Source of the DNA: Candidatus Methanomethylophilaceae archaeon
Lineage (GTDB): Archaea; Thermoplasmatota; Thermoplasmata; Methanomassiliicoccales; Methanomethylophilaceae
Assembly: GCA_944322255.1 (NCBI GenBank)
Contig: CALUOK010000002.1
Span: 1-64,000 of the forward strand
Length of the DNA: 64,000 nucleotides
Reading direction: 5' to 3'
Made by a program: the position numbers and the translations under genes. Shown piece after piece: positions 9,806-19,244 of this stretch. The notes beneath the pieces are model-generated. The model saw nothing but the letters and a program-made list of their open reading frames with translations, did no database searches and had not been told where the DNA came from. Each line of letters opens with the position of its first letter. Positions within the stretch are counted from its first letter, which is position 1.

Positions 9806-11737
9806 TTGGTCGGGACGGGCGACATCGGTCTGGATTCGGTCTATCTAATCATCCTGTTCGCGCCCGCCGCGATCGGCATGCTCTGCGGGCTCTGCGGACG
9901 CTCCGGAAGACTGCCGGGGATCCTGTGCGCCGTGTCCTGCGTCGCCGGCATCCTGTGCTTCCCGTTCCACACGTTCAGCCCCGGGCTCTCCTACGAGCTG
10001 CCCGTGGGATCGTACCTGGGCGCCTATGCGGTCTCCTTCGACCAGCTGGGCTCCATCTTCATATCGGTGTCATCGGTCGTCTTCCTGATGGTCATGACCC
10101 ACATGTCCCATTCCGGCCACGGGTACACGCCGAGGTACTCGGGCATGTGCTGCGCCCTCTTCCTCGCGGTGACCCTGTGCATGTGCGCCGACTCCGCCAT
10201 CCTCCTGCTCCTGGCATGGGAGGCTGTGTCCATGGTCACCTTCCTCATGGCCCGCACAGACGGGAACGAGTCGGCGAGATGGAGGTTCCTGGCGGTGACC
10301 CACATCGGAGGCCTGGTCCTGATGGCCGTCTACGGGTACATGTGGGCGGCCACCGGCAGCGGGTACCTCCACGACTGGCAGGGCGTCGGAGGGATCGTCG
10401 GACCCACGGCGTCCGTCATCATGGTGCTCCTGCTGTTCATCGGCTTCGGAACCAAGCTCGGGACTGTCCCGTTCCACGCCTGGATGCCAGACATGTACGC
10501 CGCATCCCCCACCCACACCACCGTCCTCCTCACCACGGTGTGCTCCAACGCCGCCGTGCTGATGCTATTCAGAGCCGTCTACGCCTACGTCGGTGCCGAC
10601 GGGATGACCGATGCCGGCATGGTCCTGGTGGTCCTGTCTGCGGTCACCGCCCTGTGGGGCGCCATGGAGTCCATGATCCAGACCGAGCCCAAGAGGATCC
10701 TCGCCTACTCCAGCATGGAGAACATGGCCCTGGTGACCCTGTGCCTGTCCCTGGGCCTGGTGTTCTCCCCCAGCAGCCCCAGCCTCACCGCGCTGGTGAT
10801 CCTGGCCGGGCTGCTCCACGCACTCAACCACTCCGTGTTCAAATCTCTCATGCTCCTGACCGTGGACTCCGTGGAGGACGTCACCGGCGAGAGGCAGATC
10901 GACAGACTCGGGGGCCTGGCCAAGGTCCTCCCGGCCCTGTCCGCCGTGGCGTTCGTCGGAGTGGCGTCACTGGCCGCCATCCCGCCCATGAACGGGTTCA
11001 TCAGCGAGTGGCTGATGCTTCAGTCCCTGATCGGCACCGACGCCATCGCCTCAGACCTCAGGGTGGCCATGCCCCTGCTGGTCGCCATGATGGGGGTCTG
11101 CGGGATGATAGTGGCCACGTCCTACGCCAGGCTGTTCGGCTTCATGTTCCTGGGCCGCCCCCGGTCAAAGGGGGCCTCCGAGCCCAGGCCCCTGAGGAAG
11201 GGGTCCATCGGGCCCGTCGCCGTCCTCGCCGGCATGTGCGTCGCCATGGGCATGCTGTCGTACCCGCTGATGGACGCCCTGTCCGAGGGCGCCTGCGCCG
11301 TGGCCGGCATCGACGCCTCCTACAGGGACGGGCTGTCCGGCAGCCTAGAGCCCCTGACCCTGGGGATCATGATATTCGGCACCATCGCGGTGGTGCTGGT
11401 CGCGTCCAGGCTGTTCTCCCGCGGGAGGACGGAGACCGACATCTGGGGATGCGGCGGCACCCTGGACGAGAGGATGCAGTACTCCTCCGAGGGATTCTCG
11501 CAGCCGCTGGTCAGGGTATTCCACCCGTTCTACGGGGACACCTCCGGGATCGAGGGCGGCAGGTACCGCACCAGGTTCCAGGAGCCCTTCGTCAAGTACA
11601 TCTACATCCCCCTGGGCAGCATCCTGCTCAGGACCTCCCTGCAGGTGAAGCGCCTGCAGACCGGGAACATCCAGACCTATCTGGGATACATCCTCGCGAC
11701 GCTGGTCGTCGCCCTCATGGCGGTGAGGCTCCTATGA
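9806..11737 (+). CDS. Hyf-like membrane subunit, HyfB/NuoL family
   Basis: 643 aa, many membrane helices, starting at TTG 9806. It carries the antiporter-type core of complex I and group 4 hydrogenases: Glu139 in LLLAWEAVSMVTF and Lys217 in FGTKLGTVPFHAWMPD, then LAYSSMENM and a lateral C-terminal extension typical of HyfB/HycC. Such subunits move H+ or Na+ across the membrane. First gene of six; its stop overlaps the next start (ATGA at 11734). The HyfB-like assignment is firm at family level, but the complex is probably not a hydrogenase (see the large subunit). Confidence 0.88.
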   Translation: MVGTGDIGLDSVYLIILFAPAAIGMLCGLCGRSGRLPGILCAVSCVAGILCFPFHTFSPGLSYELPVGSYLGAYAVSFDQLGSIFISVSSVVFLMVMTHMSHSGHGYTPRYSGMCCALFLAVTLCMCADSAILLLLAWEAVSMVTFLMARTDGNESARWRFLAVTHIGGLVLMAVYGYMWAATGSGYLHDWQGVGGIVGPTASVIMVLLLFIGFGTKLGTVPFHAWMPDMYAASPTHTTVLLTTVCSNAAVLMLFRAVYAYVGADGMTDAGMVLVVLSAVTALWGAMESMIQTEPKRILAYSSMENMALVTLCLSLGLVFSPSSPSLTALVILAGLLHALNHSVFKSLMLLTVDSVEDVTGERQIDRLGGLAKVLPALSAVAFVGVASLAAIPPMNGFISEWLMLQSLIGTDAIASDLRVAMPLLVAMMGVCGMIVATSYARLFGFMFLGRPRSKGASEPRPLRKGSIGPVAVLAGMCVAMGMLSYPLMDALSEGACAVAGIDASYRDGLSGSLEPLTLGIMIFGTIAVVLVASRLFSRGRTETDIWGCGGTLDERMQYSSEGFSQPLVRVFHPFYGDTSGIEGGRYRTRFQEPFVKYIYIPLGSILLRTSLQVKRLQTGNIQTYLGYILATLVVALMAVRLL

Positions 11738-12666
11738 TCGTGGTGGAGGTCCTCCAGGCGGTGCTTCTCATCGCCCTGGCCCCGCTGATGTCGGGGATCG
11801 TCTCGAAACTCAAGGCCGGGATGCAGAACCGCCCCGGTGCCGGCGTGCTCCAGCCCTACAGGGACCTGTACAAGCTCTGCCGCAAGGGCCGCGCCGTGTC
11901 CGGGAGCTGCTCCTGGATATTCCACGCCGTGCCGGTGGTGTGCATGGCGTCCATGCTCATCCTGGCGGCAATGACGCCGTTCGTCTACACCGGCGTGCTG
12001 GCCCCCTACGGCGGTCTGGTCACCGTGGTCTACATGTTCACCATGTACCGCTTCGCCATGGTCCTCGGCGGACTGGAGGGCGGAAGCACCTTCGGCGGGA
12101 TGGGCAGCAGCCGCGAGATGATGATGTCCGTGCTCATCGAGCCCGCCCTGCTGCTCGGCATCGCGACACTCGCCGTCCTGTCCGGCGCCGGGACCGACAT
12201 GGGGGACATCTCCGAGGCCATAGCCACCATGGGCGTCGCCGCCGTCGGACCCGCCCTCATACTCGCCGCCTGCTCGTTCATGATCACCCTCCTGGCGGAG
12301 AACGCCAGGATCCCGTTCGACAACCCCACCACCCACCTGGAGCTCACCATGGTCCACGAGGCCATGATCCTGGAGTACTCCGGCAAGGAGCTGGCCATGA
12401 TGGAGTACTCCTCCATGCTGAGGATGACCGTGTTCATGGCCATGCTGGGGTCGCTGTTCCTCCCCTGGGGCATATCGTGCACCGGCGAGCCCGTGAGCCT
12501 CGTCGTATCGCTGGTCCTGGCGCTGGCCAAGATGCTGGTCATCGCCTTCGCCATGGCCCTGGTGGAGTCGGTGCTGTGCAAGTCGAGGCTGTTCAAGGTC
12601 CCGAACCTGCTGACCGTGTCGTTCGCCCTGTCGCTGATAGCGATGATATCCCTGTACATTCTGTGA
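11734..12666 (+). CDS. Hyf-like membrane anchor, HyfC/NuoH family
   Basis: 310 aa with about eight membrane helices. NuoH-family features: LKAGMQNRPGAGVLQPYRDL near the N-terminus, ENARIPFDNPTTHLELTMVHE in the middle (the conserved acidic loop beside the quinone or electron-transfer site), and EYSGKELAMMEY. It anchors the soluble arm to the ion-pumping subunits. Coupled to the HyfB-like gene by a 4-bp overlap. Confidence 0.9.
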   Translation: MIVVEVLQAVLLIALAPLMSGIVSKLKAGMQNRPGAGVLQPYRDLYKLCRKGRAVSGSCSWIFHAVPVVCMASMLILAAMTPFVYTGVLAPYGGLVTVVYMFTMYRFAMVLGGLEGGSTFGGMGSSREMMMSVLIEPALLLGIATLAVLSGAGTDMGDISEAIATMGVAAVGPALILAACSFMITLLAENARIPFDNPTTHLELTMVHEAMILEYSGKELAMMEYSSMLRMTVFMAMLGSLFLPWGISCTGEPVSLVVSLVLALAKMLVIAFAMALVESVLCKSRLFKVPNLLTVSFALSLIAMISLYIL

Positions 12667-12676
12667 GGTGCAAGAG

Positions 12677-13336
12677 ATGGACCAACTGATATCCGCGAAC
12701 CTGGTGGACCTGTGCGCCGTCCTGATGCTCCTCACATCGGTGATGGCGGTGGCCACAACCCGCATGAAGCCCCTGATCACGCTGTTCTCCCTGCAGTCGG
12801 TGTTCCTCGCCGCCGAGGCGTTCATCGTGGCGTACACATCCGGGGAGTCCCACATCTACATCATGTGCGCCCTGACCCTCGTACTCAAGGTGGTCGTCAT
12901 GCCCAGGATGCTGCTGTACATCATGGGCAAGATCCACGTGGACAAGGAGGTGGACCTGAGCATCGGCATACCCGGGTCGCTGCTGGCCTCCGGGTTCATG
13001 ATATTCGTGTCGTACTACATCGCCGAGCCCCTGATATCCACCATGGAGACCGTGGAGAGGAGCTGCCTGGCCATCTCCCTGTCGATCATCCTGATCGGGC
13101 TGCTGATGATGTGCACCCGCAGGAAGGCCATCACCGAGACCATCGGCCTGCTGATGATGGAGAACGGCCTGTTCCTGGGCGCCATCGCGCTGTCCCACGG
13201 CATGCCCCTCATCGTCGAGATCGCCGCGTTCTTCGACGTGATGGTGGCGGTGATCATCATCGGCATCTTCGCCAACAGGATCAACAAGTCGTTCAACTCG
13301 GTGGACACCTCGTTCCTCAGGAGGCTGAAGGAATGA
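12677..13336 (+). CDS. Hyf-like membrane subunit, HyfE family
   Basis: 219 aa, hydrophobic, similar in layout to HyfE (fused NuoK-like segment): LITLFSLQSVFLAAEAF and ETIGLLMMENGLFLGAIAL with an intramembrane Glu, plus FFDVMVAVIIIGIFANRI. I chose ATG 12677 because GAGGTG (12665-12670) sits at Shine-Dalgarno distance; GTG 12668 is an alternative. Stop overlaps the next start. Confidence 0.88.
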   Translation: MDQLISANLVDLCAVLMLLTSVMAVATTRMKPLITLFSLQSVFLAAEAFIVAYTSGESHIYIMCALTLVLKVVVMPRMLLYIMGKIHVDKEVDLSIGIPGSLLASGFMIFVSYYIAEPLISTMETVERSCLAISLSIILIGLLMMCTRRKAITETIGLLMMENGLFLGAIALSHGMPLIVEIAAFFDVMVAVIIIGIFANRINKSFNSVDTSFLRRLKE

Positions 13337-14796
13337 ACGCCGACATCCTCGTCCTGGTGGCGGCGATGGTGGCCTCGTCGCTGCTGTGCATCGCGGTCAG
13401 GAACAGGAAGGCCGTCTCGACGGTCATGCCCGCATGCTCCCTGCTCCTCCTGGCCCTGTGCCTGAACCTCTGCGTCCCGGTGCTCGGGGGAGAGGTCGTC
13501 GACGACGGCGTGTTCTGGATGGACCCGCTGTCGGCGGTGTTCATGCTGCTGGTGGCATTCGTGGGGTTCGTCGCGTCCCTCTACTCCCGCGCCTACATCG
13601 GGCTGGAGGCGGAGGAGGGCGTGGTGTCCAGGAGGGAGAACGGAGTCTACTACTCCCTGCTGATCGTCTTCATCTCGGTGATGATGCTCACATTCACCGT
13701 CAGGTCCATGGCCGTGGTCTGGCTCGGCATAGGCGCCACCACGCTGGTCTCCACGTTCCTGGTCGGGTTCTACAGCAGGGACGAGTCCACCGAGGCCGCC
13801 TGGAAGTACATCATACTGTGCTCCGTGGGCATCACCATAGCGCTGTTCGGGCTCACCCTCGTCTACGCGTCCACCGTCGGCGTCATAGACTCCGACCACG
13901 CCCTGGACTGGCCCGCCCTCATGGAGCACGCCTCCGAGCTGGACCCCAACATGATGAGGATGGCCATGGTGCTGATCATCGTGGGCTTCGGGACCAAGGT
14001 GGGGTTCTTCCCCATGCACACCTGGCTTCCCGACGCCCACAGTCAGGCCCCCAGCCCCATCAGCGGGCTGCTGTCGGCGGTGCTGCTGAACTGCGCCATG
14101 TACGGCATACTGAGGTTCTACGGCGTCTCCGAGGTCCTGGACCCCGGGTTCGCCTCCACCATCATGCTGGTGTTCGGGTTCCTGTCCCTGGGAGCCGCGG
14201 CGTTCTTCATCATCACCTCCAGGGACCTGAAGAGGATGCTGGCCTACTCCAGCATAGAGAACATGGGCCTGATCGCCATAGGGTTCGGCATCGGCACGCC
14301 GGTGGCCATCGCCGCGGCGCTGCTGCAGATGACCGCCCACTCCGTGACGAAACCGATCCTGTTCTTCTCCGCCGGCAACGTCATACAGTCATACGGCACC
14401 CGCGAGATGTCCAGGATCAGAGGCGTCTCCAGGTCCATGCCCTTCACGGCCGCCGCGCTTGCCGTGGGCACCCTGGCCATAGTGGGGTGCCCCCCGTTCT
14501 CCGTGTTCGTCGGGGAGCTGTCCCTGATGCTGGGGGCGCTGGACTCCGGCATGGCCTGGGCGGTGGCGCTGACGGTCGCCCTCCTGGCGATAGTCTTCGC
14601 CGGCATGGCCAGGAACGTCTTCCCCATGCTCTCCGGCGAGCCGCCGGAGTACGCCCGCGACCTGAGGGGGTTCTCCCGCACCGCCCCGCTGGTGATCCTC
14701 ATCGTGGCGACCCTGGCCCTCGGCCTGTTCATGGCCGAGTCGGTCTCGGACTGGATCGGCAACGCCGCGTCATCCGTCACGGGGGTGTTCCCGTGA
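13333..14796 (+). CDS. Hyf-like membrane subunit, HyfF/NuoN-M family
   Basis: 487 aa, about 14 membrane helices. FGTKVGFFPMHTWLPDAHSQAPS carries the conserved Lys and the helix-breaking Pro region; LKRMLAYSSIENMGL and LQMTAHSVTKPILFF follow. In the related helix WxxIExTTL I would expect a Glu, but here residue 134 is Gly (WLGIGATTLVSTFLVGFY). If the alignment is right, one proton-channel carboxylate is missing. ATGA overlap with the gene before. Confidence 0.88.
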   Translation: MNADILVLVAAMVASSLLCIAVRNRKAVSTVMPACSLLLLALCLNLCVPVLGGEVVDDGVFWMDPLSAVFMLLVAFVGFVASLYSRAYIGLEAEEGVVSRRENGVYYSLLIVFISVMMLTFTVRSMAVVWLGIGATTLVSTFLVGFYSRDESTEAAWKYIILCSVGITIALFGLTLVYASTVGVIDSDHALDWPALMEHASELDPNMMRMAMVLIIVGFGTKVGFFPMHTWLPDAHSQAPSPISGLLSAVLLNCAMYGILRFYGVSEVLDPGFASTIMLVFGFLSLGAAAFFIITSRDLKRMLAYSSIENMGLIAIGFGIGTPVAIAAALLQMTAHSVTKPILFFSAGNVIQSYGTREMSRIRGVSRSMPFTAAALAVGTLAIVGCPPFSVFVGELSLMLGALDSGMAWAVALTVALLAIVFAGMARNVFPMLSGEPPEYARDLRGFSRTAPLVILIVATLALGLFMAESVSDWIGNAASSVTGVFP

Positions 14797-16241
14797 TCTC
14801 GCAGGTTCGGACCGACCGCGAGGGCTTCAGGGCCTCCGCCATCGACCTGGACTCCGACGGCTACCGCCTGATGGACATGTTCACCGAGGAGCCCTTCGGG
14901 GACGCGGGCGCGGTGTCCGCCCTCTTCAGGAGGGGGGACGACGTCGTCAGGCTGTGGTACCCCACCGACGGCCGCGGCGTCACGCTCTCCAGGGACATCC
15001 CCTGCGCGTCCCCCTTCGAGAGGAGGATGGCCGAGATGTCCGGCATCACGTTCGACATGGGGACGGACCCCATAGTCTACCGCAGGAGGGGCGACGGACA
15101 CCCCCTGCAGAAAACCCCATATGATAGATCCACGGAGGTCCGCATCCCCCTGAAGCCCAACTCCACCGTGGGGGACGACGTATTCGAGATCCCCGTGGGC
15201 CCTGTGCACGCGGGCATCATCGAGCCCGGCCACTTCAGGTTCAGCGTGGCCGGGGAGCCCGTCATAGAGCTGAACCCCAGTCTGGGCTACACCCACCGCG
15301 GCATCGAGAAGCTGATGGAGGTGCCGGCCGGCAGGGACATGTCCCGCCTGGTGGAGAGGATCTCCGGGGACACCTGCGTGGCCAACTGCATCGCGTACGC
15401 CGAGATCATGGAGTCCGACACCCGGATACCGCGCAGGGCCAGGATCATACGCGTGCTGATGGCCGAGATGGAGAGGCTTTACAACCACATCGGCGCCGTC
15501 ACCGGGATCTGCACCGACACCGCCTTCAACGTCCCGTCTGCCATGGGCTCCGGGATCCAGGAGAGGGTGTTCAGGATGAACATGAGCCTGACCCGCCACA
15601 GGCAGCTGATGAACTGCGTCGTGCCGGGAGGGGTCCGCAGGGACATCCCGGACTCCAGGCTCAGGGAGCTGGACGACTTCCTCATCAGACTGAAGTTCGA
15701 CCTGATGGACCTGACCGACAGGATGATGGACAGCCCGGCCCTCCAGGACCGTCTGGAGGGGACCGGCGTGCTGACCAACGCCAAGGCCGTCGGGATCGGG
15801 GCCGTGGGCCCCATAGCCAGAGCCAGCGGCGTCAGGTCCGACGTGAGGAGGGAGCTGGATTACGAGTGCTACGGGGACCTGGGCCTGAACCTGTGCTCCG
15901 ACGACAGGGGCGACGTGAACGCCAGGACCATGGTCAGGATCGGGGAGATCTACGAGTCGATCAACCTGGTCCACCAGTGCGCCGAGATGCTGGAGCCGGG
16001 GGAGACCAGGGTGAGGGCGGTGCCGTCTGACGGGTTCCACTGCTCCGTGGTGGAGGCCCCGAGAGGGGAGCTGGTGCACTCCGCCGTCGTCCGCGACGGG
16101 AGGGTCTGGAGGTACAGCGTGCGCGACCCGTCCTTCGTGAACTGGTTCGGCATGTGCCACGCCGTCCCCGGGAACGTGGTCCCGGACTTCCCGCTGATCA
16201 ACAAGAGCTTCGGGCTCTCCTACGCGGGGAACGACCTCTGA
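14793..16241 (+). CDS. Hyf-like large subunit (HyfG/NuoCD family) lacking nickel ligands
   Basis: 482 aa: an N-terminal NuoC-like part (~1-125) fused to a NuoD-like part (GPVHAGIIEPGHFRF, LGYTHRGIEKLME). Real group 4 hydrogenases have RICGxC and DPCxxC, whose four Cys bind Ni-Fe. Here the first site reads ERISGDTCVANC (Ser191 and Thr194 where Cys is needed) and the second RDPSFVNWF (Ser447 and Asn450). All four ligands are therefore replaced, and Cys195/Cys199 sit at the wrong spacing. The protein should still fold and couple to the membrane arm, as in NuoD or MbxL, but should not activate H2. Its true electron acceptor is unknown. Confidence 0.85.
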   Translation: MISQVRTDREGFRASAIDLDSDGYRLMDMFTEEPFGDAGAVSALFRRGDDVVRLWYPTDGRGVTLSRDIPCASPFERRMAEMSGITFDMGTDPIVYRRRGDGHPLQKTPYDRSTEVRIPLKPNSTVGDDVFEIPVGPVHAGIIEPGHFRFSVAGEPVIELNPSLGYTHRGIEKLMEVPAGRDMSRLVERISGDTCVANCIAYAEIMESDTRIPRRARIIRVLMAEMERLYNHIGAVTGICTDTAFNVPSAMGSGIQERVFRMNMSLTRHRQLMNCVVPGGVRRDIPDSRLRELDDFLIRLKFDLMDLTDRMMDSPALQDRLEGTGVLTNAKAVGIGAVGPIARASGVRSDVRRELDYECYGDLGLNLCSDDRGDVNARTMVRIGEIYESINLVHQCAEMLEPGETRVRAVPSDGFHCSVVEAPRGELVHSAVVRDGRVWRYSVRDPSFVNWFGMCHAVPGNVVPDFPLINKSFGLSYAGNDL

Positions 16242-16247
16242 GGTGAG

Positions 16248-16997
16248 ATGATGTTCGCTACGAGTCTTTCCAATCTTGTCGGCAGGGGGAGGAACACCGT
16301 CCCCGCCGACGACATCATGGACGGCAGGGGCACCATGCCCATGTCGTCTGAACGGTGCACCGGATGCGGGTCCTGCGCGGAAAACTGCCCCACCGCCGCG
16401 ATATCCATATCCGACGACGGATGGTCGGTGGACCTGGGCAGGTGCATATTCTGCATGGACTGCGCCATGGTCTGCCCCGCCGATGCGATAGCCGAGGTCC
16501 CGGCACCCGACTACGCCCTGTCCAGGGACGACCTGGTGGTCCGCAGGGAGACCGACGTCGCCTCCATCGAGGGGGTGCTGGACGAACGCACCCGCAGGAT
16601 GTTCTCCGAATCACTGGCGATACGCGAGCTGGACACCGGGTCCTGCAACGCGTGCGAGATCGAGCTCAACTGCATGTCCAACCAGTTCTACGACGCCCAC
16701 AGGTTCGGGATCAAGGTTGTGGCCTCCCCGCGCCACGCGGACGCGCTTGTCGTCACGGGACCGATGGCCGAGAACATGAGGGAGGCCGCGGTCAGGACGG
16801 ACGAGGCGACGCCCTCCCCGAAGCTGATCGTCGCCAACGGCACCTGCGCCATATCCGGCGGGGTGTTCGTGGGAGGCGACGTGGCGCCGTCGGGGATCTC
16901 CGACGTGCTGGAGCCCCACATCTACATCATCGGATGCCCTCCGTCGCCCGACAGGGTCATCCGCTCGTTGGCCAAGGCCCTCGGGATGCGTCACTGA
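16248..16997 (+). CDS. Fusion of 2[4Fe-4S] ferredoxin and NuoB/HyfI-like small subunit
   Basis: 249 aa. Residues 37-47 and 66-76 are two classic cluster motifs (CTGCGSCAENCP, CIFCMDCAMVCP), equal to HyfH/NuoI. Residues ~120-249 are a NuoB-type subunit with Cys133 and Cys136 (GSCNAC), Cys200 (NGTCAISGG) and Cys230 (IIGCPPSPD), the four ligands of cluster N2. HyfH and HyfI are usually separate proteins; here one chain carries the whole iron-sulfur wire. Electrons would come from ferredoxin or an unknown donor; no NADH or F420 module is in the operon. Start ATG 16248 has GAGGTGA before it. Confidence 0.88.
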   Translation: MMFATSLSNLVGRGRNTVPADDIMDGRGTMPMSSERCTGCGSCAENCPTAAISISDDGWSVDLGRCIFCMDCAMVCPADAIAEVPAPDYALSRDDLVVRRETDVASIEGVLDERTRRMFSESLAIRELDTGSCNACEIELNCMSNQFYDAHRFGIKVVASPRHADALVVTGPMAENMREAAVRTDEATPSPKLIVANGTCAISGGVFVGGDVAPSGISDVLEPHIYIIGCPPSPDRVIRSLAKALGMRH

Positions 16998-17998
16998 ACG
17001 ACCACGACGGTGCACTTGGCGTTGGCCACTATGGAGTTGGACACGCTGCCCATGATGACCCTGTCCAGGGACGTCTTCCCGGACCTGCCGACGAATATGG
17101 TGCCGCAGCCGAACCTGGAGGCGGCGCTGAGGATCTCCGCATCGGGGACCCCGGACTCCACTATGACGTGCGCATCAGCCCCTCCGGCCCTCGCCTTCGC
17201 GAGTGCGGCGTCCGCGAATGAATGGGTGCGGTCGATGTCCGCCTGGGTCTCGGACCCCCGGGGTATGACGGACAGGATGTACAGCTTCTCGCCGTGGAGG
17301 ACCGCCTCGGATATGGCGTGGTCCAGGGCCTTCTCCGTGTTCTCCCTTCCGTCGTAGGCAACCAGCATGGTCATGCCCACCGCGTATGTCGGAGGGGATA
17401 TGAATGTGTCGAATCGGCCTCGCAGGAACATCGTGTCCGAGACTATCGTCGGGGTCTTCTTCGAAAAAGCGATCCCGTACATCAGGACCTTTCCAGACAT
17501 GCCGTTCGCGTAGTCGTTGTCACGTATCTGCTTCAGCGCCCCCTGGGCCAGTGCCATCATGCGTTCCTCGGTCGGACGGTCCTCCCTGGTGTGCTTCACC
17601 TCTATGATGATGTTCGGCCCTACGCCCCTCTTGCGCTTCAGCCTTATGTCGTGGTATCCTTCGCCTGATTCGAAGTCCGCCGTGATGTCGTAGTTGCCGA
17701 ACAGGTTCATCAGCAGTCCAGCGATGAACGCCTGGTACGGGTACTCGTTCACGAGGATCCTGCCACTGATCACGCGCTCGAACAGATCCTTCATGTTGAG
17801 ACCTATGGCCTCCTCATCATCGGAGAGGATGGCCTTGGACAGCTCCTTCATCGCACCGCTCATGCCATCGCACCCCAGTCTGTCGATGACCATGTCGCCG
17901 TACACCCCGTACATCTCCCTGTTGGGGATGCGGAGCGAATACCTTTCACCGTCGGGGATGGCGGTGAGGTGTCCTGAGAATGCGAGGACGCTGTACAC
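16991..17998 (-). pseudogene. PD-(D/E)XK C-terminal part of a broken AAA gene, fused to a universal stress protein domain
   Basis: The open frame reaches upstream to about 18107, where it should join the AAA gene; GTG 17998, preceded by AAGGAG, could start it now. Residues 1-~180 match the C-terminal nuclease-like domain (DUF1703 type) that follows AAA-ATPase_like domains, with YHDIRLKRK and IIIEVKHT as active-site residues. From Met209 (MTMLVAYDGREN) a complete UspA domain follows, including the nucleotide site GRSGKTSLDRVIMGS (G-x2-G-x9-GS). The ~27 residues between them look like translated spacer, so the stress gene may once have been separate, starting at 17374. The gene end overlaps the convergent Hyf-like operon by 7 bp. 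Confidence 0.7.
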
Positions 17999-18081
17999 CT
18001 CCTTCCCGAGATCGCTTATGTCCGCGAATGTGACTCCGGGCCTGATATCGGATTGGATTGACTCCCCTGATCCGAGTGCGA

Positions 18082-19068
18082 TTAGGTTCTTGTAGGTGTC
18101 CTCGGTATGGCGAGGAGATCGCTGATGATCCCGTTCCCGCTGGTTCCGGCCCAGTACGGCTTGGGATTGAAACCGGAATCGACATAGTTCAGAATGCTCC
18201 AGGGATTGTATATGTCCGCATCACCGAAGCGGTACCCGTCATACCATTCCCTCGCCTCCGCGAACTTTTCAGGATGACCGAAATCACTGCACATCCTCTC
18301 GACCTCCGACGAGGTGAATCCGAACATCTCGTCCATGGATGTGCTCAGGATGTTGTCCACCTTCAGATTGTTCAGTCCCGAGAAGATGCTCTCCTTCGCG
18401 ATCTGCATGACCCCCGTGACCACACCGAATTTCAAAGACTTCCTGCTCTTCAGCACATTGGACAGGAAATCCCTGATGAACTCCACTATGTCGTGCTGGA
18501 ACGGCTTTCCGTACGAGGAGTTCAGCGGATGGTCGTACTCGTCTATGAGTATCACGACCTTCCTCCCATGGATGGTCTCCAACATGTCGGACAACACACC
18601 GAGGGAATCCTTCAGGTCCACGACGTCTGCTCTTCTGTACAGGATGTTGTCGTAACGGATCCTCATCGGGTCGTCGGCTTCGAGGTGCTCCCTTATCTCC
18701 GGAAACTCCCCGTACAGCTTGGAGATCCTGCTTCCGACACTGGTTACGAACACATCGTATGAGGATGTGTACACATCCTTCATGTTGAGAAAGATCACCG
18801 GATACGCGTTCTTCTCGGGATCGTCGGGACGCAGTTCCGTTATCTTCAGATCGTCGAACCACGTGTTGCCTTTGTATCTTTGATTCAGGTACGAGTCCAG
18901 CATGTTCAGGTTCGTGCTCTTTCCGAATCTGCGCGGGCGTGTGATGAGATGGACCTTCGTCAATCTGCGATTGAGGATCTCATCGATCAGCGGGGTCTTG
19001 TCGACGTAGTATCCGTCCTCATCGCGGATCTCCTGGAAATCGTCCACCCCTATCGGAACCGCCCTCAT
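18082..19068 (-). pseudogene. AAA-ATPase_like N-terminal part, separated by a frameshift
   Basis: Start at ATG 19068 (MRAVPIGVDDFQEIR), 23-32 bases after a TATA box (CATTATAAC, plus-strand 19091-19100). P-loop RPRRFGKSTNLNML and Walker B VVILIDEYDHPLN are intact, as is the family signature PYWAGTSGN. The normal continuation (EDTYKNLIALGSGESI) is found in another frame from about 18107, so a one-base change near 18100-18110 splits the gene. It may be real decay or a sequencing error. This family is abundant and often variable in gut microbes; its function is unknown. Confidence 0.75.
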
Positions 19069-19244
19069 GATTGCCATTATGCCATCGGACGTTATAATGA
19101 TTGATGGCCGACAGAGGTTCCACACAATGTCATGGTATCGACATCCCGGGATCCGCATGACCTACCGAGGCCATCTCCCTGGATCACGGATGCGACATCA
19201 TCGCGATAATGTATTTATTAAAGAACCGAATGGGGGACGTCTGT

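Noticed and set aside
9925-11733. Arg/His/Pro-rich plus frame running into the HyfC-like gene
   Set aside because: Out-of-frame reading of the HyfB-like gene; the real HyfC-like protein begins at 11734.
14793-16241. Calling the complex a NiFe hydrogenase
   Set aside because: All four metal-binding cysteines are replaced, so only a Hyf-like or complex I-like name is justified.
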